From: Cristatella mucedo
Taxonomy: Eukaryota > Bryozoa > Phylactolaemata > Cristatellidae
Length of the DNA: 64,000 bases
Direction: 5' to 3'
NCBI GenBank assembly: GCA_009760855.2
Contig: WPIO01000038.1
Coordinates: forward strand, 778,501 to 842,500
Positions 51,949-64,000 of this stretch are shown one piece after another (positions within the stretch are counted from its first letter, which is position 1; every line of letters begins with the position of its first letter). Position numbers and translations under genes: made by a program. The notes under the pieces are model-generated. The model had not been told where the DNA came from, did no database searches, and worked only from the letters and a program-made list of their open reading frames with translations.

Positions 51949-52711
51949 ACTGCAGGTTTCCAACTCACGACCTGGATCGAAAAAGAGCGAGCACCTGCAC
52001 TCATATGACCTATGACCCAGGGGCTCTTTGCTCGCAGCCGGCTCGGCCAGGAGCGGCTCATCAATTTCAGCATCGCCTACTTTACAAGCGACTAGAAATC
52101 CGGCAGTGCGTCCTGGCAGCGGCCCTTACAATTACTGTCGCTGCTCTCTACAACTATTGCCGAGAGTCCTCCGACAGGCCACTCTTTTTTCTTGGAGCTA
52201 GGAAAGCGTAGACAGTGCAAATTCGCGATACAGCTGGCCATTGCATCGGCTACTCGAGCCAGCGCTGTCCGCCCAGCGAGCTGCTTTGAGGGTTGATCGG
52301 CTGGGTTGGAGCATGTGGCTTAGTCGGCGTCTGGTGACTTGAGCAAGCGCCAGCAGCAGCTCGCCTTTTTACTTTTCGCTGCTCGCTTTGCTGCTCTGCG
52401 TGGGCCTTGCAGAGGGAGTGCAAGACATCTAGCTAGCTGGAGACGTTGCGTAGAGTGCAGAGAGACAGGACGGTGACCGAAACTGACTAAGCACCGAAAA
52501 TGCTCTATTCCGAGCCATCCGAGTTAACGGTTCAGCGCTCCGTCGACTAAGCGATCGAGGCCAGCACAGCGTTTTTAAAAGCCCATTATTACCGAATTCT
52601 GCAAATCTGACCGCGTTCGAATCTCATCCAGACTGCAGTTTGTGCCCTCTTCGGAGTCTAAAATTATCTGGAAATCGTATAACTTAAGACCCTTGACACT
52701 GATGCCGTCCT

Positions 52712-52792
52712 CATGAGAACAGCAAATTTAAAGTTCGTGGAAACTTTGAATTCTCTGAGGGCGCTATATCGAGTGAATTATTATTATTATTA
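52712..52792 (+). mobile_element. LINE family 1 tail nested in LINE relic
   Basis: CAAATTTAAAGTTCGTGGAA, TTGAATTCTCTGAGGGCGCT and a long (ATT)n break the linker region of the surrounding relic. Confidence 0.65.
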
Positions 52793-53429
52793 TTATTATT
52801 ATACCTACCTCGCCTCCGTGCTGCTCAATCCTCCGAACGAGCAGCCCTCACTGATAGAATGCTACTGCTAAATATTAGCCGATGCTGTGGACGAGTTTGC
52901 TCCTCTGACTCAGCACAGCACCCTTGCCTAGATGTCCTATGATTTATTGCAAAGATGGTGTAAACTAGCTAAGAGCAAGCTTGAGAAAGCATACAAATTA
53001 TCGGGACTGACTGCTCATCGGCTGGAACGCGAGGACTTCTGTAGATCATGCCAATCCCTCATTGCTAAGGCCAAGTCTAGCTTCTATATTTTATTTGTAT
53101 AACGAAAATACAACAGAATCACATATGCACAATCCATAAATACTGATGTCGACAATTGATCGTCTTCGTCAACCCTTCCCTGGTCATGATCTGACAAAGG
53201 GATCCTTGTGGCAATCTAGCAGATCGTCTATTTTTTTTTGTCGGGGAGGTGGACAATTATCCGAGACCATGTATAAAATAACTTCCTCCATCGAATCTGC
53301 AACCTCTGCTCCTAGCCTTACCTCAGCTTTCACCTTCAAACCTGCCTGCAAGGGGCTGATTGCGAATTCATCTCCCAATCTTGGAAGACTACCAGCTATC
53401 TACACCGCGAACCTGCTGCTGCACTGCAT

Positions 53430-53520
53430 AGCTAATAGTAATAATAATCATAATAGCACGCTTGACAAAGCGCCCTCAGAGAACTCAATCTCTTTCTAGG
53501 TGCTATACATTTGCTAATAT
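53430..53520 (-). mobile_element. LINE family 1 tail nested in LINE relic
   Basis: AATAATAATCATAATAGCAC, AGCGCCCTCAGAGAACTCAA and TCTTTCTAGGTGCTATACAT in minus orientation, ending TTTGCTAATATTATTAA. Confidence 0.8.
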
Positions 53521-55089
53521 TATTAATCCTTAACTTTCCGCCTTGTCCTTGCATCCTTCAAAAGATTCTTTTTGGCCTCTCATTAGGAAGGCATCACTAG
53601 AACAGAAGAACTAAGCAACTTCTTCCCAGACTCCCTACTGGGGTTCCTATAAAAGACAACAAGTGATGGTAGTCCAGTTTAAATCTTTCAAAGTTTCAAA
53701 CCTAGCAAGTAAGTTTCGGTCAGGTTTTTAGAGCAAATCACTCCACAGAGTCAGCACTGCTGTGACTGTGTAATGACTCTCTAATGGAGTGCAGACCTTG
53801 TTAGAGTCTCTCTAGTGTTTTTCTAGATCTCTTTGTAGGGTTTGATATTATTGATCACCGAGTCTTCTTGCGTGCCTCCAATCTCGCTTGGGCATCACTG
53901 TCATTTCACTGCACTGCAATGGTTTGGTCCTATCCCAGTGGAAGACTTCACAACACTGATTTAACTGTCAAAAATCATCCTAAAAAACTGTACGATACTG
54001 GGTTGGTCCAGGGTCTGTGCTTGATTGGCTTCTTTTCACGATGTATAGTCTCCCTCTTGCCGATGTAATCGCTAAGCACAATCCAAACTTTCATTTTTAT
54101 ACAGATGTGACACTACTGTACCTCTGCATTAATCCCTCCCTGTCGTCTAGCACATCAAACTCTTTTTCATCTCCCTTCCACGTGCGTTTTTGACATTCGT
54201 AAAGAAAGCGAAGCAAACTTTCTAAAATTAAATGACTATAAACCAGCCTAGTGGGCAAACCTAGTGCTACTTAGAAATTGCAGCATCTCACAATTGACAA
54301 GGCCAACATATCCCCGGTAGCATCGGCACGAAATAATCTGGGCGTCCTGTTACACAGTTACGTTTCACTAGGCGACCGCACCAAGTGGGCAGTCTCTTCT
54401 GCCTACTTCCAGCTACGTTGCACTGAAAAAAATCTGGGCCTGCTTAGACAGTGATACGACATCAAAGTTGGTCCATGCATGTGTGACACCGCATTTTTAC
54501 CTCTGTTGAACACACTATTTCCCGCTCTTCTGACCTATGCAATGTAAATAAGGTGTGTACAGTTAGTGGAAAACTGTGCCGCTAGGCTTGCCTGTCGTAA
54601 ACATCGCGATTACAAATTATACCACTACTCACCCACTTGCACTGGCTTGCGATCAAGCACCGTATCGACTTCTAGATCGTGTCACTCACGTTTTAAGTTC
54701 CTTCGTTCTCCAACATCCGGGCCTATCTATCCGAACTAATTCCCAATCAGGCACAGAACCATTCAAGCTGACTCATAGCGTTTACGAGTGCATCTAGTCA
54801 ACCTCAAATTATTTGGAGACCGTTGCTTTAGTTCGTATACTCCCAAAGAGAGGATATCACTCTCAACTGACGTCAGAACCTCCACTAACTTGATGACATC
54901 TAAAAAGTAGTTCAAAGCACGACTCACTGCTCCTCACAGCATTAACTCTCTGTCCCTGAGAATTGTCTTGTGTTTTGCTCATTGCTTCTGACGCTGCATG
55001 TCGTCGTTAACCTATTGACATAAGCTTCCTCTAAGCAAATGTCAATTGTCTTGAAAGTGATTTATTTCTCTTGATGCTAAATTTTTTTT

Positions 55090-57739
55090 ATCACAGTTCT
55101 TCTTATAATAGCGATCCTGTTGCGACATCCAGACCTACGTGACGATTTTACATAAGCAAATACAGATTAGGCTAAAGGAAGGAGTGCACCTTCTGGCATG
55201 CACCTTCAGTCCCCCATGTTTGGTAATCGTGCCAGGCCTACCTAGGTGTGACATTTCTTGGCACAATCCGAGGTAAGCTGACACAATCGGCTGACGACAA
55301 ACGTAAGCTGAGTGGGTTTCTCGGAAAGAAGGCAGCAGTTTCACCGATACAGCACGGGCGACCAAGCAGTGTGGTATCTATGAGAGCATCTGTTACCAGC
55401 CAACCGAGTTAGTATCGTGCATAACTGATGAGTACATGCGCCGCTGGTAAATTTCATTCTGTAGTGCTGCTACACAGGCCAAGACATGCAAAAGCCAACT
55501 AACGCCACATGCTGGATGGCGACGGTAAGCCTCGATGAGCTCGTGACATTGGCATGTGACACAGTGGTACGGGGATGCTTATGGTGAATGGTGTCCGATA
55601 ACCAGCTCGGCTATACAGGTCTCTGTCACAAGCTGTAGCTTGAGACTATAGCGTAAGTTCGGAAGCAAATAGAGGCGTGGCTTGACGAGCAGGACCCACA
55701 TGCTGGCACGCTCACGTGATGCCTGCTGCATCACTGTGTGCCAATCGCCTTCTGGGTCTTAGCTGCACAATGCGATAGAAATCAGCCTACGGCTATGCCG
55801 GTATTTGACTCGCACGCCGACGAATATTTCGGGACAGTTGCTGGAATGCCGCCTGCAGCCGCTGGGTAAGGTGTGGTGCAGTATCTAGCCAGTCGATGTC
55901 GCCACAGCCGATTGCCACGGCAACAAAAGAATCGAAAGAAACGATCGAATGCCGGCAGCTGAAGCAAGTGGTAGAGTTGATTGGCTGTTTCCTAGCACTA
56001 GTCTGAGAGCACACGCAACCTTTCGCGTGGTGTCAGCATGCGATAGGCGAGCGAGCGAGGCGAGTCGATCGATTGCAGGTCAGACCTAGGCAGACGTGTC
56101 GCTTAAGCAATCGTGTCAAACGAAGCTGGCTGCTTGGCTGTGCCTCAGCTGGCTGCAGCTGACACTGCCTGACCGAGTCTCAGCGACCAGGTCGGAATTG
56201 CAAGCGTTTCGTTTTTGTCTCGACTAATTGGCATTAGGACGCTTGCCTGAACGGTCGGCCTAGCCGGCGGGAAGATCTACCGAGGCCCCCAATTAGGACA
56301 TTCTGCCCTCTGGGTAACCGAGCGACTTGGCCCCCAGCACCGAGGCTGCTGGCAGCTTCACCGATCGGGGGCTAGCTCGCACCCACCGACGGACTAATTA
56401 GCCGGCGACCGGCACATCGGCCGCCAGGAGAACTGCACCCTAGGGTGGAGCCAGCTGGCCTGTCGGCAAAGCCGAGAGACAGGAAAGAAGCTTCGCCTGG
56501 CTGAGGGCATGCCGGCAAGGTGCCGTCGCATTGGCTGAGGGCCCCTGTGGAGGTAAAGGGGAGTGCCATAGGGAAGAGTCCAAGCCGGGGGGGCGGTGAC
56601 ACAAATGCGGTGGGTGACGGGGAGAACCCGACCGTCGGCAGAAAGAGAAGCCCGCCAGAGCGCACTGCCCGAGCCGCCACGTCTCGCTCAGGCGTGCCTG
56701 AGCGAGACGTGGCGTGCCTGAGCCGCCGCCACCTGCTGGAGCGAGCAGCTACAGCGAGCGTCTCCTTTTCCAGTAGAGGAACGACGAACGACGCTGCCAG
56801 ACGCTGCTGCTCCAGCTCTCGCGCGCCAGCCCCGAAGCTCTAGCCCCGAGCAGCCTGCAACGTGCACTCTGTCGCTGCCTCCCAGGTTAGGGGCTGAGAC
56901 ACGGTGGCAGGGGAGAGCCCGCGTTCAACAAGATGCCGCCGGGTGCGGGAGCACCGATGGTAGGCCCCAGCAGCGGCCACCCTGGCGAGCAATAAAACAG
57001 CGAGGCGAGCAACGATGCAGCGGCATGACGAATAGCGACCGATTACTGAGGACAGCGGACTATGGCTTTCAAGAGTGCGAGCAGGAGGAGAAGCCACGGC
57101 ACGAAAGAGGCGTATCTTGAGGGGTTTACATCAGCAGCACTCGCAGGTGGCGTATGAGCATGAGATGAGGCGGCGAGCATGCATTACCGGAAGCCGCTAT
57201 TGCCGAAAGCCCGCCGCCGGCGTGGAGACACCTCGGCACCCAACGAAGGAGCCATGGTAAGACAATGGAGCGACATGAAAACGACACCCACCCAACTAAG
57301 GAGCCACTGGGCCCTAGCTGAGTGGCGGCAGCCCGTGGCGCCGGTGTTGGGAGGAGCCCGTTGTTGGCGGAGTGAGTCGAGTGAGCTCCGCACCGGTTGT
57401 GATGCAGGAAAGTTCATCCTAGCAAAGTCGCTTAATGTCAACCGGTCCAGCGACTCACCCTCCGACCGACGGGGGAAGCGCCCGATGTATGCCAGTTCGA
57501 GATTTAGAATGGTCTGCCCTGTGACCGGAACTGACTGTCTTCCGGGCTTCAGACGAACAACCTGACGGCAGCATAATAAACATCGAGTACGCTACTTCGG
57601 CCTTTGTTTGTGCCAGGTCCGTTTTTTGGTCGATGGCTGACGCTGAAAAAGCAAGGAATGCTAAACATAGGCTAGAAAAGGCTGCGGTAGAAAGGTCAGT
57701 ATGATACACTTTCCACAACTTGGCATTTGAAGATTATCC
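55090..57739. other. No recognised gene
   Basis: 2.6 kb of mixed, later GC-rich sequence. Open frames of 60-130 codons appear on both strands at 56370-57720 with no recognisable domain or splice-supported model. Apart from the palindrome at 56676 I find nothing to annotate. Confidence 0.45.
56676..56713. repeat. Perfect 18-bp-arm palindrome
   Basis: GCCACGTCTCGCTCAGGC, spacer GT, then GCCTGAGCGAGACGTGGC, an exact inverted repeat. GTGCCTGAGCCGCCGCC follows as a partial echo. Confidence 0.95.
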
Positions 57740-58960
57740 TTGGTCGTATCAAACCATTTTAGCAAAGAACTTTAAATATAGAGTTCACCATTGATTGAGA
57801 AATGGTCTAACCACATATCAATAACCTAAAAGTGTCACTGTCCACTATCAACCGTCTCATTCACCATTGATTGAGAAATGGTCTAACCACATATCAATAA
57901 CCTAAAAGTGTCACTGTCCACTATCAACCGTCTTCTTAAACACTCTCATAAAAGCATAATGCCCAGTTATCCCAATGGGGACTTGGCAAAGCTAAACTAG
58001 GCTCCAAATTCTCCACAGGGAAAGTAGAATGAATTTGGGACTCCACATTCACCGTTGTCATTAATATCCTATCATCCCCTTTTCTTCATCATTCACGGGT
58101 ATCTCTACTGAACTCATTGCTAAATCTGTCTCCCAGGCTAAGAAGACCGATAGTCCTATTGACACTGTCTCAATAGTTCTCCTTACGAGGTGCAAAGACC
58201 CGTTACTTCTCAAAAATAACAAATAAGGAAACTGTTTCTCTCGTTACCAGTGAATTCCTTGCCCCTCTGAAAGCTGCCGTAGTCAGGCCACTCATTTACA
58301 AGCCGACCCTAGATCACGAAGACCTACATATCTTATGCCCGGTTACCATTCTGCCATACCTATCGAACACACACTTGAATGAGTAGTGTCACAGTAGCTA
58401 AACGATCGCACCAGTTCACCAGACCGCACCAGCAAGTCCCAGTCGGGATTTACAGCTAACCATTGACAAGTAGCTGCTCTGCTGCCGTTCTACAATGGCC
58501 TTCTGATGAAAAAATGCTGCTCCGGGTAGGGCCACTCTGCTGGCTCAAGATCGAGATCTTTCAGAATTATTTGACACAATTGACCACTAGATCCTTATCG
58601 AGAGTCTCTCTACACACTTACTTGTCACTGGCACACTCCTACACGGGTTTTAGCACTATCTTGGTGAAAGATATTACCAGAGAATGTCTGAAGATGGAAA
58701 TGGCTCTTGGTCATAAGGGTGCCTTTAAAGTATGTGTGCTGTCTCAGGGTTTGGTTTAAGGTTCCCTTCTTTTGACTATCTACACTCGTCCCCTAGCCGA
58801 TGTCATCACCAAATATAATCTCGGCTTTCAGTTTAACGTCGATGACTATCTATCCAGGAATGTCTCACAATATTGTGCAAGCTCAGTACTGGCTGGAGTT
58901 GGCTGGCACAAGTACAATCTTACCTCTGGCTCGCCCGCACTGTTATGCAATGAAAGGTAT
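57740..58960 (+). mobile_element. Old LINE relic with RT blocks
   Basis: Scattered RT text: AAVVRPLIYKPTLDHEDL, SKSQSGFTANH, TIYTRPLADVITKYNLGFQF then NVDD (from FYADD). This parallels the AVVRPHLKK..LDQENL, SKFQSGFRANHS and TLPLADVIAKHNLGFHFYADD blocks of LINE family 1. It includes a 76-bp tandem duplication at 57784-57935. Strongly decayed. Confidence 0.65.
57784..57935. repeat. 76-bp tandem duplication
   Basis: 57784-57859 and 57860-57935 (TTCACCATTGATTGAGAAAT ... CACTATCAACCGTCT) are identical over nearly their full length. Confidence 0.9.
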
Positions 58961-58961
58961 C

Positions 58962-59175
58962 TCTGTCTGTAACTCCACAAAGCCGCAACGACTATGTAGG
59001 TGCTAACCAGGAGAGTTTTGTGTAGCGCACTCACAGCCTAAGCCGCTTTTGGTATGTATTCGGTGGCCAACAGACCATCTCACACAACAAAAAGAAAGTG
59101 GGAAGCATAGCAGAGTCAGAAGAGAAGTCGAGGTAGTGAATAAAATGGAAGTAGCATCTCAGGATGGCTGGAAAG
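58962..59175 (-). mobile_element. LINE family 2, 3' UTR
   Basis: It matches 22134-22350 closely (AACTCCACAAAG, GGAGAGTTTTGT.TAGCGCA, CTCACAGCCTAAG, AAAGTGGGAAGCATAGCAGA). Too short to include coding sequence. Confidence 0.75.
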
Positions 59176-59179
59176 GATA

Positions 59180-59350
59180 AAATAATACTAGCTGATTAAA
59201 CAGCATCTTTTGCATAGCGACAGAAGAGCATTTACGGCTATCACCACCACTTTCAGCAGCAACAAAGATAAGATCACCCATTCGAACCCCGACCTCGGGA
59301 CCGAGGTCATGAACACAAAATCGCCTTACCTAGTGTGCCATCACGGCTGC
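59180..59350 (-). mobile_element. SINE A, minus strand
   Basis: CTAGCTGATTAAACAGCATC, GAAGAGCATTTACGGCTATC, CATTCGAACCCCGACCTC and CGCCTTACCTAGTGTGCCAT are the reverse complement of SINE A with its B box and A box. Confidence 0.82.
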
Positions 59351-60487
59351 CATGGTCGGGAGCTGGAGAATAGTTCAGGCGAACAGTCGAGGCTCCACAC
59401 TTCCGCTCCACACTTCCGCGGAGCTTCGATCCGCGTAAGGCCGTTCATTCACTTGACCAAAATCCTGACGAGGTAGTTTTTCGAGCAAGTCTTCACGCTT
59501 CGCGCTGGCTTCAAGTTTCGCCTTCGGCTGTGAATATCAGCTCGCGGCAGCGTGACTGGCAAAATACTTACTCCGACCATGAACAGGACTGCTCGTCAGG
59601 CGTACATTAATGACCCGAAGAAAACTTGCTTGCTTGCAGTCTTTGAAGCGGCTAGTTACACAGTAGTGAGTCTGACCGGCTGACTGTACGTTGCAACTTC
59701 TGTGGACCAGAAGAAGTGCCTTGAAATGAATTCACTGGGACGCCAGTGGAGACCCTTAAGCAATGGACAGGGTGACTGCTTCGAACTTTCTTTATTTATT
59801 AACAAGATGGACCTCCTCTTTTCTAATGGGTCTGCAGCAGCTTCAACGATTTCCTATGCAATCGGCAATGAGCAAATGGGAGAAATCTCATTTCATCGTC
59901 ACAAGTGCATGAGCCAGCCGTTCAATCAAAACTAACTCTACATATTCACCTACATAGTCATACATACAGTCATACATAGTCAACATATTCATAGTCGGTA
60001 GTGGCAATATTGTGAAGCATGATGCTCGCACAGAGGATGTGTCTCCAATAATATGATTGAGACCAAATGCGTAGCAAAAATTAAACAAGAGTTTCTGCGA
60101 GATTTTCGATGTCGAAATTAAGGAATCATGTAGGCTCAGTCAGAAGTCGTTGACCTTAACAGCCAACGAAGCCTCGTTTATCAGCAGCCGTTCTGTTTTG
60201 TTATCATTAGGTATTAACAGACTCAATGACATCCAGGAAAGAATTTCCGAAAGGCCAGAAATCATACCCTGGTTTTCGGTGCACATAGCGATAGAGAAGA
60301 ATTTGGAGATAATGCTGTATATCATAGGCATGCAAATATTGAAAGTCGAGAGAAGAGAACTCTCGAGTCATAGTCAGCGAATCGTGATCGGAAGCTAAAC
60401 AATAAAGGATCACGAAGCAAAAGCACTGTATGCCGATAAGTCATATCGGGGAAGCAAGGAACAGCTAATACCACCATCTCTACGATT
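59351..60487. other. No recognised gene
   Basis: Short frames only; CATACATAGTC-like repeats near 59950-59990. Nothing identifiable. Confidence 0.45.
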
Positions 60488-60499
60488 TAGTGGTTCAAG

Positions 60500-60943
<444 letters not shown>

Positions 60944-60945
<2 letters not shown>

Positions 60946-62094
60946 TGAGACATCTATCGACATAGACAACCGACACTGCTGCTTGGTGCTGGTCTGCTGT
61001 GACTGAAGAAGCCGATCGCTGGTAGGTTTCAACCCGGTCCACTGGTATTCTCAGGTAGCACGGATAGAATTTCGTCAAGCAGCTTGAATGGACAATCTCG
61101 AAAGCGAGATGTGATCGGGTAGCTGAGCTAGCGCGGCTACGGCCACAGACCGAGTGCAAACCTGTGCAGCCTCGAAGGTGCAGCCAGGAAGGAGGCACGA
61201 GCTCGGCTGATCGATGTACATTAATTAGCCAAACGTTAAGCCGCAGGCAGTCAATGAGTAATGAGTGTCAGGATCTTAGTCGATCTTTCTACATCGGTTA
61301 ACTGGATGGACTTGGGGCTGCTGCTGCCACGGAGGCAAAGCCGTGGTCGATGGCCGGAATCTTCATATCGGAAGCGGAATGGCTGACGAGCTGACGAGAT
61401 GGCTGTGCTCAACACAGCAGACAGCCTGAGGCCGAGCGCTCGCACCGAGCACGTTCTCTGGACTGAAACAGAAGAGGAAGAAACTGAAGGGGGCGAGAGA
61501 GCGAGACGCAGGCACTTGCCGGAGCGAAAGGAAGCGACGCCGGGCACAGGCGCTGACGGCGAAACAGCAAAAACCACAATCGGAGCTGCTGACAGCACAG
61601 CAGGTGGTGGGGCGGTGGAGAGGGGGGCTCACAGCTGCCCGTAAGGCTCATCCGGGGGCCATTAACCAAATCCATGAGCATGCATAGCGTCAAACTCGTT
61701 AGAAGAGTGTACCAGTCAAGGGGCAGGGATGGTGGAGGATAGGAAGGCTGAAGACCTCCTCCCATAGGTCCGTCTAAAGGGGCCGGGCAGGTTAATATAG
61801 CCATTAAACCTCCCTTTTGCCAAGAGCGCTCGTTGGTATCTTCCTCGTGGAATCTTGGTCACCAGCGTGTGCCAGTTTTGTTTATAGGTACAAATAGACT
61901 CCCAGCGCTGCCCGAAAGACTTGACGGCCAGCATGCATTCGGAAAGCACTGCAAATAAACCGAAAGCTGCTTAGGCTTCGAGATTGCTGTAGAAAACTCC
62001 GGAGTAACACCGACTTTGTCCAAGTGGCTTTGTGGCATTTAAAGTCATAAACAGGTATATTTACATATACGTACACACACGAATATAAGTACAC
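60944..62094. other. No certain gene; weak LINE family 2 trace
   Basis: Frames at 61250-61800 lack a recognisable domain. Around 61800-62000, CCGAAAGCTGCTTAGGCTTC and AGAAAACTCCGG faintly resemble the LINE family 2 3' UTR. Confidence 0.35.
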
Positions 62095-62178
62095 ACACGC
62101 ACACACATATATATAAATATAAATAAAAATAAATATAAATATAAATATAAATATAAATATATATATATATAAATATAA

Positions 62179-62220
<42 letters not shown>
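62095..62220. repeat. AT-rich TATAAA/TA microsatellite
   Basis: (TAAATA)n passing into (TA)n, about 125 bp, directly before the candidate LTR. Confidence 0.95.
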
Positions 62221-62223
<3 letters not shown>

Positions 62224-62227
<4 letters not shown>

Positions 62228-62959
62228 CCCAGGCTGGGTTCGGTTGGCTGGGACCGGACGGCTATAGTGAGGGTTAGGGTCAACGGCTAGGCCGGGGTCG
62301 GACCTACGGCATGGCCGGATGTATGCGGTGACGTGAGGTCACCGGAGCTCTTGGGTACGGAAAGTTGGCCAAGTAAGTCGTGGTGTTGGAGGCTCCCGGT
62401 CTCGCCGAGTTATGCACCTGGATTCGTGCAGGCGTGCTCCGGCGATGCTGCCACGCACGCAAGGGAACGAGTACCCAAGGCCCGAGCGCAGCTGGATAGC
62501 TCGCTCGTTGTTGACTTGCTTTTATTCCGCTTTCCCCGTATAGCGTGTTCGTTACCCCCCGTGTGTTGGCGTCTTTCGGTGGAAGCTTACGACTGTGGTA
62601 GTTGTTGACTCAGACTAGCCAGCAGTTACTCAGCCAGCCGGGTTTTGGACGGCGTAAGCTCGTACTGTTGGATTCGGAGTCGGTATAGCGACAGGACTGC
62701 AGAAGCCGACTGACCCCAACTAACACGTTTGTTCGCGCTTGCTGCGTCGTCTTGCGCCCCCATAGTGTATTGTGTATAGGACCCTCCATGTAGACCTGTT
62801 TAGTTCCCCCGTTGTTTTTGGCGCATGCGTTATTATAAAGAGGTTTAACCTGACGGCCGCTCGTCTTACCCTAGCTCGGCGGCATGGCGAGCGGCAGCGT
62901 GGCCGGAGTATGGCGGGGTTTGGCGGGAATTAGCCTCTGACCCCTGGAACCCGGTTACA
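62224..62959. mobile_element. Candidate solo LTR
   Basis: 736 bp of complex sequence begins TGTACCC and ends GGTTACA (TG...CA with a short inverted end). It is flanked by TGTA on both sides (62220-62223 and 62960-62963). TATAAAG lies at 62834. The unit sits cleanly between two microsatellites. No second copy or internal gene is present in the window, and the flanks are low-complexity, so the target duplication is weak evidence. Confidence 0.4.
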
Positions 62960-62963
62960 TGTA

Positions 62964-63223
<260 letters not shown>

Positions 63224-63344
63224 ATATACATGCAGTGATACTTACACATACTAGCAACTTCTCCATCTCTCTTCATGCCGGATCGCCAGGCGTACATGGA
63301 TAATTACAAGGTATCCACTGAATCAGAGTCTTCTTCATGCAGAG

Positions 63345-63985
63345 ATTGCCATTTTATTTTAAAAGAACCCAATTATTTTCATAGTTGAGGGTCTAGCGAG
63401 GCCTGCTAGACGGCATGCAGCTAACGCGTGACTTTTACGGGTCTGCATCCATCCGCGGAGCCACGAAGCATAGATAGATGAGCTACCAAGTTGAAGAGCC
63501 TGACTACTCGGCACTTCACTGCCTACGGCATGCTGCATCACAGTCTGCGTCTTGAAGAGATTTACATTTCATTTTAAAAGCTAATTATATTTTAATGAGG
63601 GGGAGGGACTAATGAGGCCTGCCGCACGGTGTACATTTTACGAGAAGTTTCGCGGGTCTGCCTTCCTAGGGGCAATCTGGCGAAGAACGACGTTGAAAAG
63701 GCACTGCAGGCCGATCCCATTCAGAGCTTCATTTCCGAGCGGGTTCCTTGGAAGCTTGGCTCCGAGGCGTTTTTTTTAGAGGGGGTGCCTCTGTCGGGGC
63801 CAGTCAAGAGACGGCTGTCACAGCTTCGAGGAGCTTCTACCATGCAGCCTTCGCTCGCTTCCTGTATACACTCCGTGCAGTGTCAGTTCTGCCGCAAAGA
63901 CGCATCAAAGGAGGACGGTCATATTTTCAAATTGGCCGACAAAGCAATTCTTTTTAGTCAGGTCTAAAGGGGCCTGCCGAAAGGC
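63345..63985. repeat. Diverged long tandem repeat, about 216 bp
   Basis: The run CATTTTATTTTAAAAG..., GAGG, GCGAGGCCTGCTAGACGG.. and GGGTCTGCATCC at 63350-63470 recurs at 63567-63680 as CATTTCATTTTAAAAG, ATGAGGCCTGCCGCACGG and GGGTCTGCCTTCC. A third GGCCTGCCGAAAGG lies at 63971. No recognised gene. Confidence 0.5.
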
Positions 63986-64000
63986 AAATCTCAGCCACGA

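Larger units (their letters stand above)
52585..55085 (+). mobile_element. Old LINE family 1 relic, nearly as long as 36910-39661
   Basis: Parallel to the longer copy through the linker (AAGAGCAAGCTTGAGAAAGC, GGACTGACTGCTCATCGGCT, GAGGACTTCTGTAG), the RT (TTTGATATTATTGATCACCG; CTCTTGCCGATGTAATCGCT with FHFYTD in place of FHFYADD) and the C-terminus (CAAATTATTTGGAGACCGTT). It is much more diverged than the copies in the provirus and ends without a typical tail. Two younger LINE tails sit inside it. Confidence 0.75.

Overview
The window looks like nuclear DNA of a metazoan, most likely an invertebrate. The signs are spliced exons with GT/AG junctions, tRNA-headed SINEs, CR1/L2-type LINEs, large microsatellites and an integrated Polinton/Maverick-type virus. 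There is no bacterial gene organisation. I cannot name the species.

Layout. (1) 1-9 kb: LINE and SINE debris, then the 3' part of a gene for a Lines (LINS1) homologue on the plus strand. Three exons (3522-4389, 5047-5230, 7593-8253) join with matching splice phases. (2) 9-16 kb: LINEs and SINEs, plus a decayed member of a conserved multi-copy invertebrate protein family. It is broken by an 83-bp LINE-tail insertion with an 11-bp target duplication and by a 1.8-kb LINE. (3) 16-21 kb: a long CT microsatellite, a GC-rich stretch and an intact intronless galactose-3-O-sulfotransferase-like gene (19434-20720). (4) 21-27 kb: a degenerate satellite-like module and more LINE/SINE copies. (5) 27.4-44.5 kb: an AT-rich block bounded by matching ~70-bp terminal inverted repeats. 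Its decayed genes are mostly on the minus strand: protein-primed family B DNA polymerase, several small ORFs, a double-jelly-roll major capsid protein, a YqaJ-type exonuclease, a fibre-like protein and a retroviral-type integrase. I read it as an old Polinton/adintovirus-like provirus, split by eight later LINE/SINE insertions. (6) 44.5-47.7 kb: a 33-bp minisatellite and a second intronless sulfotransferase paralogue (46022-47302). (7) 47.7-64 kb: no recognised host gene; LINE/SINE relics, a possible solo LTR, a perfect 38-nt palindrome and very large GA/GATA, CA and TA microsatellites.

How the parts relate. The sulfotransferases should act in the Golgi, transferring sulfate from PAPS to galactose on glycolipids or glycans. 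Lines is a separate conserved gene. The remainder is a layered record of mobile DNA. LINE family 1 has a conserved 3' double-hairpin tail followed by (ATT)n. One SINE family (SINE B) carries a diverged form of that tail and another SINE carries it outright, which suggests they use the LINE's machinery. The same hairpin has seeded long GA/CT microsatellites in two LINE copies inside the provirus.

Family assignments rest on motifs and remembered family signatures, not on database searches. LINE family 1, LINE family 2, SINE A and SINE B are labels local to this annotation.
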